Source: Sporobacter termitidis DSM 10068 (GTDB lineage: Bacteria > Bacillota > Clostridia > Oscillospirales > Oscillospiraceae). From it: a stretch of DNA of 64,000 bases. The stretch is from contig NZ_FQXV01000001.1 of NCBI RefSeq assembly GCF_900130065.1, forward strand, positions 639,083 to 703,082. The letters are read 5' to 3'. Position numbers and translations under genes: made by a program. Within the stretch, counting starts at the first letter, position 1; each line of letters starts with the position of its first letter. Shown in pieces: positions 36,116 through 45,193 of the stretch. The notes beneath the pieces are model-generated. The model searched no databases. It was not told the origin of the DNA and saw only the letters and a program-made list of their open reading frames with translations.

Positions 36116-37513
36116 TTGTCGGAAATAAAGAAAAACTCGATATTCACCGTTACCATTGAGGGCTATACCCACGAGGGCGACGGCGTGGCGCATGTGGACG
36201 GGCGCGTTTTTTTCGTCAAAGGCGCCCTGCTCGGCGAGACGGCCGAGGTGCGCGTTTTAAAGGACAGCAGGAATATCGTCTATGCGAAAATTGAAAAGCT
36301 CCTCACGGCCTCTCCGTCCAGGATCGCACCGTCGTGCTCCAATTTCGGCAAATGCGGCGGCTGTGACCTGCTGCACATGGATTACGCCGAGGAGCTGAAC
36401 CTGAAGCGCCGCCGCGTGGAGGACGCGCTCCGGCGCATCGGCGGGCTCGACGTCATCGTTACGGGCATCGTCGGCGCGTCCTCCATTGAAAATTACCGCA
36501 ACAAGGCCATCTACGCCGTCGGCAAAAGCGAAGGCCGCGCCGTCACCGGCTTTTACCGGGAGCGCAGCCACGATATCGTCCCCACGGAGGCCTGCCGGAT
36601 TCAGGCGGATGTGTCGGACAGGGCGGCCGCGGCCGTCCGGCGCTGGATGGACAGGTTTTTCGTCACGGCGTACAACGAGGAGCTCCGCAGCGGCGTTGTG
36701 CGGCACGTCTTCTGCCGCTATGCGTTTGCCACGAAAAAAGCGCAGGTCACCATCGTCTCCTTTGAGCCGGACCTGCTGCATCCGGGCGCGCTCATCGACG
36801 AGATCAGGAAAGCCTGCCCCGAGACAGCCGGCATCGTCCTGAACGTCAACAGGACGCGGGGAAACACCGTCCTGGCTGGGGACTTCAAGACGCTCTGGGG
36901 CGACGATTTCATCGTCGACGAGCTGTGCGCGCTTAAATTCAAGCTGTCGCCCCGCTCGTTTTATCAGATCAACAGCGCCCAGGCGGAAAAGCTCTACGCC
37001 AAGGCGCTGGATTACGCGGCGCTCACCGGCAGCGAAACGGTGCTCGACCTCTACTGCGGCACCGGGACGATCACGCTCATCCTCGCCGGCCGGGCGCGGC
37101 GCGCCATCGGCGCTGAGATCGTGGAGGCCGCCATTTCGGACGCCTGGGAAAACGCCGCCCTCAACAACATCAAAAATGTCGAGTTCATCTGCGCCGACGC
37201 GGGCGACGCCGCCGAAAGCCTGAAAAACCGCGGTGCTCTCCCCGACGTGGTCGTCGTCGACCCACCCCGCAAGGGCCTCGCCCCCGAGGTCATCGCCACC
37301 ATCGCCGCCCTCTCCCCCGCTCGCGTCGTCTACGTCTCCTGCGACCCCGCCACCCTGGCCCGCGACCTGAAGCTCTTCGACGGCTACGGCTACAAGGCGC
37401 TGGAGGCCACGGCGTTCGATATGTTTCCCAGATGCGCGCACGTGGAGACGGTGGTATTGATGTCGAATAGTGGTTTTGAAGGGCCAATCAACCGTCAGCC
37501 CCAGTTGCTCTGA
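36116..37513 (+). CDS. 23S rRNA (uracil-5-)-methyltransferase, RlmD/RumA-like
   Basis: SAM-dependent enzyme forming m5U in RNA. The 465 residues begin at TTG (36116) and comprise an N-terminal TRAM domain (VTIEGYTHEGDGVAHVDGRVFFVKGAL) and cysteines C74, C80 and C83 (CSNFGKCGGC) for a 4Fe-4S cluster. A central RNA-binding part and the SAM-binding VLDLYCGTGTITL follow. The catalytic site VVDPPRKG and VSCDPATLARDL holds the nucleophilic cysteine. The C-terminus FPRCAHVETVVLMS is typical. RlmD, RlmC and TrmFO-type targets cannot be separated from sequence alone; the Fe-S cysteines favour the RlmD/RumA or RlmCD group. The ribosome site is weak. Confidence 0.9.
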   Translation: MSEIKKNSIFTVTIEGYTHEGDGVAHVDGRVFFVKGALLGETAEVRVLKDSRNIVYAKIEKLLTASPSRIAPSCSNFGKCGGCDLLHMDYAEELNLKRRRVEDALRRIGGLDVIVTGIVGASSIENYRNKAIYAVGKSEGRAVTGFYRERSHDIVPTEACRIQADVSDRAAAAVRRWMDRFFVTAYNEELRSGVVRHVFCRYAFATKKAQVTIVSFEPDLLHPGALIDEIRKACPETAGIVLNVNRTRGNTVLAGDFKTLWGDDFIVDELCALKFKLSPRSFYQINSAQAEKLYAKALDYAALTGSETVLDLYCGTGTITLILAGRARRAIGAEIVEAAISDAWENAALNNIKNVEFICADAGDAAESLKNRGALPDVVVVDPPRKGLAPEVIATIAALSPARVVYVSCDPATLARDLKLFDGYGYKALEATAFDMFPRCAHVETVVLMSNSGFEGPINRQPQLL

Positions 37514-37622
37514 AAAGAATCGAATGGGAACCTGTGTGCGGTGTCGTAATCAATATAAACGCGCTGTAGGAAGCGGGGACGGAAAGCACAGTACAATCAA
37601 TATTGTTTATACCTTTGTCCAT

Positions 37623-37665
37623 AACGACAGCGTTTGTTCATCATTGTGAGGCAAACGCTGTCGTT
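37623..37665. terminator. Bidirectional terminator between rlmD-like and modA-like genes
   Basis: AACGACAGCGTTTG and CAAACGCTGTCGTT form a perfect 14-bp stem around a 15-base loop, in the gap between two convergent genes. Confidence 0.8.
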
Positions 37666-37716
37666 TGATTCGCGCAGGAATGCCCTAGTGCCTGATAACA
37701 AATGCGTTCTCAACTA

Positions 37717-38598
37717 TTACGCTGCAGCGCTAAAGCCAAAGGCTTTGAAAACACTGCCGGTAGGTTTAGCAATGTCTGCTTTTAGGAAATCAACAAGTTC
37801 CTGGGCCGCTGACCCTCTGACCTCTTCATCTTCCATAGCAGCCGTCGTGATGCCAATGGGATAGATGATATCAACATCTTCGTGGGCTAACACGATAAGG
37901 CTGCCGTTGGTGGCGGCGTCAGTTGCATAGACAGAGCCGATTGGGTTCACATTCCCGGCAACAGCGTTCAGCACATTGGTAACATTGCTATATAGCGTTG
38001 CTTTTGCTAAAATATTATTCCATGTAGCGCCAGTAGGGTCGATGGCATCGAATACCAGCCTTGTGTAGCTTCCTGCCGGTACGACAGTCGGGTCTCCAAT
38101 GGCAATTGTCCTGCCGCTGGCGCCCGCCAACCAAGCTGCGACGCCTGAATATGGAAGGCTGTTGGGTGCAAGACCGGTGCTTTGATTGGCGACGAGCACC
38201 AATTCGTTGTTAAGCAAATTGTATACCGTGTCACCATCAATGATGTCTGCAGCGACCGCGGAATTCATTCGCGCCAGGTCCGCAGAGATGAAAACATCAG
38301 CGCTTCGGGTGGTATCCGCTATCATCGCGTTGAGCAGATTGCCGGAGCTGTCATAGGTCACGTTGACCGTGATGTCATACTGGTCCTCAAACGCATCGAG
38401 CAGGGTGCCGCTCGGATACGCGCCGTTCGTCTGCCGCTCGCCGAGGGAATAACGCATGCTGGCGGCTGCCATTAAATTAACCGTGGTTATTGAATTGGTG
38501 CCGGGGGCTGCCGCACGGGCAGAAATCGTAAAGCTCAGAACCAGTACGACGACCAGCGCCAAGGATAAAGCGCGCTTGGAGAATTTACTGAATTTCAT
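37717..38598 (-). CDS. ModA-like molybdate-binding protein (orphan)
   Basis: The 293-residue protein has a Sec signal peptide (about residues 1-30, ending ARAAAPG), so it is secreted or surface-associated. The ModA pattern is clear: VNLMAAASMRYSL at the ligand-binding strand, LLDAFEDQYDITVNVTYDSSGNL, DVFISADLARM and the later IAIGDPTVVPAGSYTR. ModA delivers molybdate or tungstate to the ModBC importer. No modB or modC gene lies in the window; modA stands alone behind what looks like a molybdenum-cofactor riboswitch. The signal peptide has no lipobox cysteine, unusual for a Gram-positive binding protein, so membrane tethering is unclear. Confidence 0.85.
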   Translation of the reverse strand: MKFSKFSKRALSLALVVVLVLSFTISARAAAPGTNSITTVNLMAAASMRYSLGERQTNGAYPSGTLLDAFEDQYDITVNVTYDSSGNLLNAMIADTTRSADVFISADLARMNSAVAADIIDGDTVYNLLNNELVLVANQSTGLAPNSLPYSGVAAWLAGASGRTIAIGDPTVVPAGSYTRLVFDAIDPTGATWNNILAKATLYSNVTNVLNAVAGNVNPIGSVYATDAATNGSLIVLAHEDVDIIYPIGITTAAMEDEEVRGSAAQELVDFLKADIAKPTGSVFKAFGFSAAA

Positions 38599-38774
38599 TG
38601 TGTGCCTCCTAATAAATAATTTTTTGTGAAAGCGTCAGGGATCAAGGCATTTGTTATGAAGGTTAAGGCATTTTATCATTGCGCTAATCAGGACTACGAG
38701 AATATCTATCTTTTCAGCGCACACCGTTTAACAGCGGCGCGCGTTGAAAACAAGGGAGATGGTATAAAAAAAGA

Positions 38775-38972
38775 AACAAAAAAACCGTCTCCTGAAAGAA
38801 GACGGCAACCATAAGCGAGCCTATAAAAAATGCATATTAATGCACTCTTATAGACGTATGGCCTTTCTCCTTTTCGATAGGGAAGGCATCGCCGTTTCCA
38901 GCGGTACCCCGTGAGAATTTAATCTCAGACCTGCGTCCATAGTTTCCCTTAGGCTGCGCAGGCTCGGAAAAT
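38775..38972 (-). promoter_or_regulatory. Probable Moco/Tuco riboswitch with terminator, controlling modA
   Basis: On the minus strand the leader contains TTCCGAGCCTGCGCAGCCT (38968-38950), GGGAAACTATGGACGCAGG, then GGTACCGCTGGAAACGGCGA and TGCCTTCCC (ending about 38877). As I remember it, this order and wording fits the Moco RNA motif. About 70 bases later CCGTCTTC and GGAGACGG form an intrinsic terminator ending in seven Ts (38805-38777), a natural expression platform. modA starts 180 bases downstream. The terminator is seen directly; the ligand is inferred from motif and context. Confidence 0.75.
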
Positions 38973-39143
38973 CTATATTGTTTTTTTGTAAAATTATTGC
39001 TCAAAAAGCATTTTTAGTTATCATACACAAGTTGAACATTTCCAAAGTAAATGTACGCTGTATTTTGATAAAATAGTACGAAGCATTTGTAGCCCTGTTG
39101 CAACGTTAAATCTTTAATGGTTGAAATTAATAATAAGCCTTGG

Positions 39144-39177
39144 AGCGTAAGAGCAATTTTGCTTTTGCGCTTTTTTT
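39144..39177 (+). terminator. Plus-strand intrinsic terminator with no plus-strand gene upstream
   Basis: GCGTAAGAGCAA and TTGCTTTTGCGC form a 12-bp stem (two G-U pairs) followed by TTTTTTTC. Neighbouring genes are all on the minus strand. It could end a small RNA transcribed from about 39060, but no convincing promoter is visible. The rest of the 38973-39335 gap shows no gene. Confidence 0.5.
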
Positions 39178-39190
39178 CTTCAGTACACTG

Positions 39191-39229
39191 AAAAACGGTG
39201 TGACATGCTTCCGCATGTCACACCGTTTT
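39191..39229. terminator. Terminator of the SLH surface-protein gene
   Basis: AAAACGGTGTGACATGC and GCATGTCACACCGTTTT form a 17-bp perfect stem with a 4-base loop. T-runs are present in either direction; it lies about 105 bases downstream of the stop codon of the giant gene. Confidence 0.85.
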
Positions 39230-39335
39230 CTCCGAAGAAATATTTACTTTTTCGCAGACCTAAACCTTTTGATATAGCAGTTTTTCCGGCTTCCGCGGGC
39301 AGCAGGCGGAAAGATGAGGCGTAACGGGCTTAGGA

Positions 39336-42300
39336 TTAAATCAGGTCCGAATGGCTCAAGAGCCGTTCAATCATGACAGCCGTTTCAGCTCGGGTCACGC
39401 TATCGAGAGGCGCGAGCATTTTGCCCTCTCTGCCGAATACGACCTCCGTCTTAACGCAGGCGGCCACGCCGGCCGCGGCATAATCCGAAACGGTCCCTGC
39501 ATCCGCGTACGCGCCCATCAAATAAGCGGCGTCTCCGCTCGTCAGATTGGCATCAAGTCCCGTGATCTTCATGGCCCGCGCAACCATTGTCATGGCCTGC
39601 TCGCGGGTGATCGTGTCGTTGGGGCCAAAGGCTTTTTCGTTGTAGCCCGTTATAATCCCATACGCTGCCGCGGTTTTGATGTATCCGGCATACCATTCCG
39701 ACGCGGCGACATCGCTGAAGGCGCTGGAGCCCGTTTCCGGCTCGAGGCCCAGGGCTCTGACCACGATAGCGGCAAACTCCGCCCGCGTTATGGCCCTGTC
39801 AGGATTATAGTTGCCGTTGCCAACCCCTGTGACGACCAGCCTGGACCCCATGTTGTTCACGGCGTCCTTCGCCCAGTGATTTGCCACGTCCTTAAACTCC
39901 ACGGGATTCCACACGACGGAATAGGTGCTGTTCGTCAGGCTGTTGATGACCGCGTAATATCTGCCCCCGATCACGGTCACCCGTGTCGGTACATGACGCA
40001 CGGTCCCGTCCGTCTCAACGACAACGCCGGTGGTGATCTTGTTCGGGTCAACGCCGTCCGGAATGGCGATCATTCTTTCCACGTAGGCGTTAAAGAGGCT
40101 CACTGCGACTGTTTTTTCACCGTAGGTGCAGGTGATGGTAAAGTCCACCGCCGGCGCCACGATGGTAAAGCCGCCGTCCTTACCCGCGTTCTCCACGACT
40201 GTTGCCATCGTGTCCGCGGGCGTGGAGATGCTCACCGATACGGTGATATCCGATAGAGATACGTTTGCGCCAAGCTGCTTGGATATGCTGTCGATGTTGA
40301 TTTCCGAAGCCGGAAGCGTATAACTGGAGGAATCCGTTTGAATCACCAATGTTGCGTCTTTATTCTCCATGCTCTTGACCATCTGCCCTGTCAGCGTGCC
40401 GACCGCTCTGTCCGCGCCGCTCGTTATGGGCAGCGTTACAACAGCGCCCGTGCCTTTGGCGTCGAGGATCGCTTCCAGCTTTTTGGTGTCCACGGTCACG
40501 GTTGTGACCCTTTTACCGTCAGCACCAGTTTTGGTCTCGGCGGTACCGGCGGACGCTTCTTTGCCGTCGACAAGAACAACAGTTTCATCGGTGCTGTTGC
40601 CGGGGCTTGGGTTTTGCGCATTAGTCGTCCAGTTCGCCGTGATGGTAACATTCGCGCCTGGCATGGTAAAGGTTGTGCTCGCAAGGCTGGCATTGGCAAA
40701 GGTGCCGCCGGCTGAGGACGTCCAGCCGCTAAACGTATACCCGGTTTTCGTGCCCGCGCTGATCGGCACGGCCGAGCCGTACGCATAGCTGCCACTCGCC
40801 GTCGCCCCGGTTCCGCCGCCCGATATGGTCAGTGTGAAGGTCGGGACCACCGAGCCGAGGACAGGATAACCGCCGTTCTCACCGCTTGCAGCGGCTCTCC
40901 AGGGGGAGAGGGTTGGGTATGTGTCTTCCAAAGCTTCCGCGTTCGTGTTGAGCAGATCGACAAAAGCCGCCGCCTGCGTCTCTGCCAGCGTTTTGGAGAT
41001 GCAGCCGTCCTCTTCGCCGTTTTCCACCCCGGCCTCTGCGGAGGTATCCAGCCAGTACGCATTTTCAATGGTGCTCTCCTCGTCCAGATCGCTGCTTCCG
41101 GCAATGCCGCCCACATAGATTTGGGCTCCATCCACAGCGGTGCCCGACAGCGCACCCGTGCTGTAGCAGTTTTTAATAGAAGAATTGTCATTTACACCCG
41201 CGATACCGCCGACGTACCCCTCGTCCCCATCCTCTGGAACAAAGGCAGACACGCTGCCTGTGTTATAGCAGTTGACGATGGTGAAATCCGCGTTCTGATT
41301 CTGACCCGCGATGCCGCCCGCCGCGCAGCCGTTGCCCGACGCGGCAATCGCGCCCGTATTGTAGCTGTCCTGAATATGCCCGCCGGCGTTGAGCCCCACG
41401 ATGCCGCCGGAAATCGTGCCCGAGACGCTGCCCGTATTGTAGCAGTCCTCAATGGTGCCAAGGATGCAAAAACCAACCAGGCCACCCGCAAAACAATAGG
41501 AGCTGTCGGAAGCAATCTGCCCGCCGACGAGGCCCACATTCCTCACCGTTGCCTCTTGAATAAATCCAAACAAGCCGACATAGTCGCGATCACTGTGGAT
41601 ATAAAGCCCCCTGATGGTATGGCCGTTCCCGTCGAAGATGCCGGTAAAGGGCAGGTAGGCGCCGATCGGATTCCACTGCTCCGGATCGCCTGAAAGGTCC
41701 TCGTTGAGGTCAATATTGGCCGTAAGCTCATAGTGCCTGTCGGCAAAGATATCATTCTGATAGTTGACCCGGTCCGACATCTCCTTCAGCTGCGCCGCGG
41801 TGGATATCTGGTAGGGGTCCGCCTCCGTACCACTGCCCGGGAAACCGAGGGGCGCTGGGGCGATGCGCAGGTCGCTTGCAATCGCATTGTTGCTGCCGGG
41901 GCACACATAGTACCGACCATCCCACGAAAGCTGCGTCGCCACCGTGTAGTTCTCTCCGCTCTGCTGCAAAACCGCCATGAAAGGCGCTTCTATGCTGTGG
42001 CCGGAGGCTCCCAGAACCATGGCATACACGGAGGAACTGGGGCCACTGGCGCGGGCAATGGTTGTACCGCCGGAAAACATGATGCTGCCGGGTGAGGCCA
42101 TCATACCATAGCTGCCCGCGCTGCCACTACCACCCGTCAGGGTAACCTGCGCTTCGGAAAGCCGGATATCTCCGGCGGCGAATGCACCATAGCTATACTG
42201 CACATTGTCTCCGCCCGTCGCGGTGACCGTTGCGTTCTCAATGCGCAGAGTACCGCTGGCATACAGCCCCCTGCTGTACATCCCCGATCCCCTGCCCACG

Positions 42301-43964
42301 GCCACGATGGTTCCGCCCGAGATGGTCAGATCTCCCCATGCGCACAGTCCGTCGCTCATGGAGCTTCCATTGCCGCCGGTTACGGTCAGCGCACCCGTAC
42401 TATAGATTCCGTAGGGCGTGGATTCGCTGGCGTTCGTGATTGCGGTGTTGCTGCTTCCGTCGGCCAGCACGATAGTGGAGCCGGCGGGAAGCTGGATTGC
42501 GTGACCGGCGCTGGTTTCAAGGTCAAGCCCGTTCAGCGTGAGCGTTCTTGTACCATATGCCCATGCCCAGCCCTCCGTTGGGGATGCGAGGTTCTGCGTT
42601 GTCGGGTTGCCGGAGCCTCCGCTAAAGCTAATAACGGCATTGGTGGCCAGGTCGAGCGTGGTGGTTCGCTGCACCGACTGCACAATCGCAAACGTCGCGG
42701 TAGGGTTGGACGTTACCGGCAGCGCGTCTTCGGCGCTCAGCTTATTGCCGGGGATGGTAATGGCCATCACGGCGGCAGACGCCTCAGCGGGCGTGCCGGA
42801 AAAGGCAAGCGTGGCGGTCGTTTCTGTAACCGCGCTCACCGTGACTGAAAGGCCGCCCGGTAGGCCGCCGAACCAGCTCGACACATCCTCCCCCACGGCC
42901 AGTCCCTCAAAGGTGAGGCCGGTCAGCGTGATGGCGACGGAGTTCGCGCCGGACAACGCGGTTCCGACCTTGCCGGACACCGTTTGATTCGAAACAACCG
43001 CGCCGACATTCATCCCGATGCGGAGATCAGTCGCTAAATCCGCACCGTTGTTATACCGATAGCAATAGCTGCCAACCCCATATGCTGCCACCGGCAGCGT
43101 ATAGCTCGAATTCGAGTCCTTCTGCCGCACTGTCATATCGGTAACATCAATACTGTTGTTCCACTGCACCGCAGTAGCAGTACCTGTTGAGCTCATGGTT
43201 GTTGCGATGGTTGTGCCGCCGGAAAACGTGAGAGAAGGAGCTTTGATCGCGGTGCTGGTTGAAGCCACACCTGCTGTGGCACTGACGCTGCCGCCCGCAA
43301 TCGAGATGGATGTACCGGAGGATATGGCAAATGAATTGTCAGCGTTTCCCGAAGACACCTGCACACTTCCTGCGGCGATGCTAAGAGAACCGCCTGCGAA
43401 AAGGCCCCTGCTGGCCGTCACCGCATTTTTGGCTCGGACGTTAAGGATACCGCCGGATACCATCAAATCGCCGTCCGCGAAAAACGCGGTGGTTGCGTAG
43501 TTGGAATTGGGGCTTGTCACATTCAATTCGCCGGTGTTGCCCTGCACCGTCACAGCACCCATGCAGTAGATTGCATAGGCGCCAGATGCAGTTTCTCCTC
43601 GAGTCGTCACGGTATTGCTGCTGCCGTCGGCTAGCACGATGGTGGAACCGATCGGCAGTTGGATGCCTTTAAAGGAAGTTGTGTCAAGATTAAGGCCGTC
43701 CAGAAGGAGCGTTCTTGTCCCGTAGACCCACGACCAGCCTTCCGCCGTGTCCGAGATGTTTTGGGCAGACGGGTTCGCGCTGCCCGTACCGCCGTCCGAA
43801 TTATTATAAGCAATATTAACGACGGAGGATAAGTCGAGGCTCGTGGTTCGCGTCACGGTGCCGGTCGCCTGTGCGCGCGGCGCGACGACCGGCAGGAGGG
43901 TCAGCACCATGCACAAAGTGAGCAGGATGGACAGTCCCTTATGGCATGTTCTTTTCATTTTCAT
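39336..43964 (-). CDS. Giant modular surface protein with three SLH domains
   Basis: The 1542-residue protein has a Sec signal peptide (about residues 1-34, ending PRAQA). Two tandem modules follow, about 35-330 and 430-720; each opens with TTxLDL...GW.W.YGTRTL and carries the QLP.GSTIVLADGSSNT strand repeat, suggesting beta-helix or carbohydrate-binding-like folds. Next are a GLUG-rich region (about 725-1010, repeated CYNTGSVSG and GGIAG), a Listeria-Bacteroides InlB-type repeat (about 1075-1150) and a strand-rich domain of about 220 residues. Three SLH domains end the protein (about 1380-1542; FKDVANHWAKD, FSDVAASEWYAGYIKTA). SLH domains tether proteins to pyruvylated wall polymers. The ATG at 43964 is preferred (AAGGAG eight bases upstream); another ATG lies at 43970. 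A role in surface adhesion is inferred. Confidence 0.88.
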   Translation of the reverse strand: MKMKRTCHKGLSILLTLCMVLTLLPVVAPRAQATGTVTRTTSLDLSSVVNIAYNNSDGGTGSANPSAQNISDTAEGWSWVYGTRTLLLDGLNLDTTSFKGIQLPIGSTIVLADGSSNTVTTRGETASGAYAIYCMGAVTVQGNTGELNVTSPNSNYATTAFFADGDLMVSGGILNVRAKNAVTASRGLFAGGSLSIAAGSVQVSSGNADNSFAISSGTSISIAGGSVSATAGVASTSTAIKAPSLTFSGGTTIATTMSSTGTATAVQWNNSIDVTDMTVRQKDSNSSYTLPVAAYGVGSYCYRYNNGADLATDLRIGMNVGAVVSNQTVSGKVGTALSGANSVAITLTGLTFEGLAVGEDVSSWFGGLPGGLSVTVSAVTETTATLAFSGTPAEASAAVMAITIPGNKLSAEDALPVTSNPTATFAIVQSVQRTTTLDLATNAVISFSGGSGNPTTQNLASPTEGWAWAYGTRTLTLNGLDLETSAGHAIQLPAGSTIVLADGSSNTAITNASESTPYGIYSTGALTVTGGNGSSMSDGLCAWGDLTISGGTIVAVGRGSGMYSRGLYASGTLRIENATVTATGGDNVQYSYGAFAAGDIRLSEAQVTLTGGSGSAGSYGMMASPGSIMFSGGTTIARASGPSSSVYAMVLGASGHSIEAPFMAVLQQSGENYTVATQLSWDGRYYVCPGSNNAIASDLRIAPAPLGFPGSGTEADPYQISTAAQLKEMSDRVNYQNDIFADRHYELTANIDLNEDLSGDPEQWNPIGAYLPFTGIFDGNGHTIRGLYIHSDRDYVGLFGFIQEATVRNVGLVGGQIASDSSYCFAGGLVGFCILGTIEDCYNTGSVSGTISGGIVGLNAGGHIQDSYNTGAIAASGNGCAAGGIAGQNQNADFTIVNCYNTGSVSAFVPEDGDEGYVGGIAGVNDNSSIKNCYSTGALSGTAVDGAQIYVGGIAGSSDLDEESTIENAYWLDTSAEAGVENGEEDGCISKTLAETQAAAFVDLLNTNAEALEDTYPTLSPWRAAASGENGGYPVLGSVVPTFTLTISGGGTGATASGSYAYGSAVPISAGTKTGYTFSGWTSSAGGTFANASLASTTFTMPGANVTITANWTTNAQNPSPGNSTDETVVLVDGKEASAGTAETKTGADGKRVTTVTVDTKKLEAILDAKGTGAVVTLPITSGADRAVGTLTGQMVKSMENKDATLVIQTDSSSYTLPASEINIDSISKQLGANVSLSDITVSVSISTPADTMATVVENAGKDGGFTIVAPAVDFTITCTYGEKTVAVSLFNAYVERMIAIPDGVDPNKITTGVVVETDGTVRHVPTRVTVIGGRYYAVINSLTNSTYSVVWNPVEFKDVANHWAKDAVNNMGSRLVVTGVGNGNYNPDRAITRAEFAAIVVRALGLEPETGSSAFSDVAASEWYAGYIKTAAAYGIITGYNEKAFGPNDTITREQAMTMVARAMKITGLDANLTSGDAAYLMGAYADAGTVSDYAAAGVAACVKTEVVFGREGKMLAPLDSVTRAETAVMIERLLSHSDLI

Positions 43965-44047
43965 GGTCATTTCTCCTTAGCAATATCTTCCCTTGACATG
44001 TAAAGGTGCGTTTGATGATATTCTACATTTTTCGACTAAACAAAAAA

Positions 44048-44089
44048 TAAACAGGATACCCCGGCCTGCGGCCGGGGTATCCTGTTTAT
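44048..44089 (-). terminator. Terminator after the REC-BTAD regulator gene
   Basis: ATAAACAGGATACCCCGGCC and its complement GGCCGGGGTATCCTGTTTAT form an about 20-bp stem with a tiny loop, followed on the minus strand by TTTATTTTTTG. It separates the signalling operon from the surface-protein gene downstream. Confidence 0.9.
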
Positions 44090-44097
44090 GAAAAGGG

Positions 44098-45186
44098 CTA
44101 CTTGCCTAAAAGCCTCCTTATTTTATATTGCGGCTTCTCTCCCAGCTCCTCCATCAAAAGCTTTTCAAGCTGGTTATATGCCCGCAACGCCTGATTTTCT
44201 CTTTCCGTTTTCAAATAAATTTCAATCAAGCGGCCGCAGACCTCCTCGTTGAGCGGGTCAATTTCAAGAGCCCTTTTGCATATTTGCTCTGCTTTTTCAT
44301 AGCCCCGCTCCGCCGTGTAGCATTCCATCCCTTCCAGCAGAGCGCCGATATAGCGGCTCTCCAGGCTGTGGGCTTTTGAAAAGGACCACTCGTATGCCTT
44401 CCCGCAGAACAGCTCGCCCCTGTAGAGCTCTGCTAACCGCTCAAGCATAGAAATCTGATTCCCATGATCCGCCCTGCCGTCCAGCAGTGTCTCAAATTCA
44501 TACATGTCGCAGGCGATCAGCTCGGGATTAATGCGGATTTCCTTCCGGGTGGTAACGACACATTGCTCCAGGCCGTACGGGCTGAGTGCCTTTCGAATGT
44601 AATAGATCGTGGAATTGATGTTTTTCAAAGCCTTTTCCGGTGCCAGACCATCCCACAGCGCATTCACGACGTCATCCCGGCTGACTTTTTTGTTTAAGAT
44701 TAAAAAAGCAAACAGCTCTTCGGTCTTCGGCGAGCGCCAATTCACAACGCTGGAACCGTCGCCGACCACAACGGCGCTGAAACCGCCGAAGCAGGCTACC
44801 TTCATTTTTTGCCCGAATGGCCGGCTGGGACCGAGCCGCCGCAGACGTTGCACCGTTTTTTCAAGGCGTTCCCGGCTGACAGGTTTGAGCAGATAATCTG
44901 CCGCCGCCAGTTCAAATGCCTGCACTGCGTACGCGTCGTATCCGGTGACAAAAACCACCCTTGCAGGGTTGCCCTTCTCCAGCAGCACATTGGCAAACGC
45001 CATCCCATCCATTTCCGGCATGCTGATGTCAAGATAAACGACATCGGTATCGTTTGCCTCGAGATATCGCAATGCTTCCCCTGCTGTTCCGAAGCAACCG
45101 CAAAGCTCTATGTCGTCCAGCTTATCCAACAAACTGGAAAGGCGGCTGCGGGCCAGCTCTTCATCATCCACAACGATCGCTTTCAT
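44098..45186 (-). CDS. REC-wHTH-BTAD response regulator (COG3947/SARP-like)
   Basis: The 362-residue protein starts at ATG 45186-45184 behind GGAGGTGA. The receiver domain has the acidic DDEE near residue 7, phosphoacceptor D53 (YLDISMPEMDG) and K101 (LLKPV). A winged-helix follows (about 150-225; RSPKTEELFAFLILN, NINSTIYYIRKAL). A helical bacterial transcriptional-activation domain with TPR-like repeats follows (about 235-362; LAELYRGELFCGKAYEWSF, ICKRALEIDPLNEEVCGRLIEIYL). Proteins of this architecture are DNA-binding regulators that pair with 7TMR-DISM histidine kinases, exactly the genes encoded just upstream. The gap to the kinase gene is 7 bases. Confidence 0.9.
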   Translation of the reverse strand: MKAIVVDDEELARSRLSSLLDKLDDIELCGCFGTAGEALRYLEANDTDVVYLDISMPEMDGMAFANVLLEKGNPARVVFVTGYDAYAVQAFELAAADYLLKPVSRERLEKTVQRLRRLGPSRPFGQKMKVACFGGFSAVVVGDGSSVVNWRSPKTEELFAFLILNKKVSRDDVVNALWDGLAPEKALKNINSTIYYIRKALSPYGLEQCVVTTRKEIRINPELIACDMYEFETLLDGRADHGNQISMLERLAELYRGELFCGKAYEWSFSKAHSLESRYIGALLEGMECYTAERGYEKAEQICKRALEIDPLNEEVCGRLIEIYLKTERENQALRAYNQLEKLLMEELGEKPQYKIRRLLGK

Positions 45187-45193
45187 AACCCTA

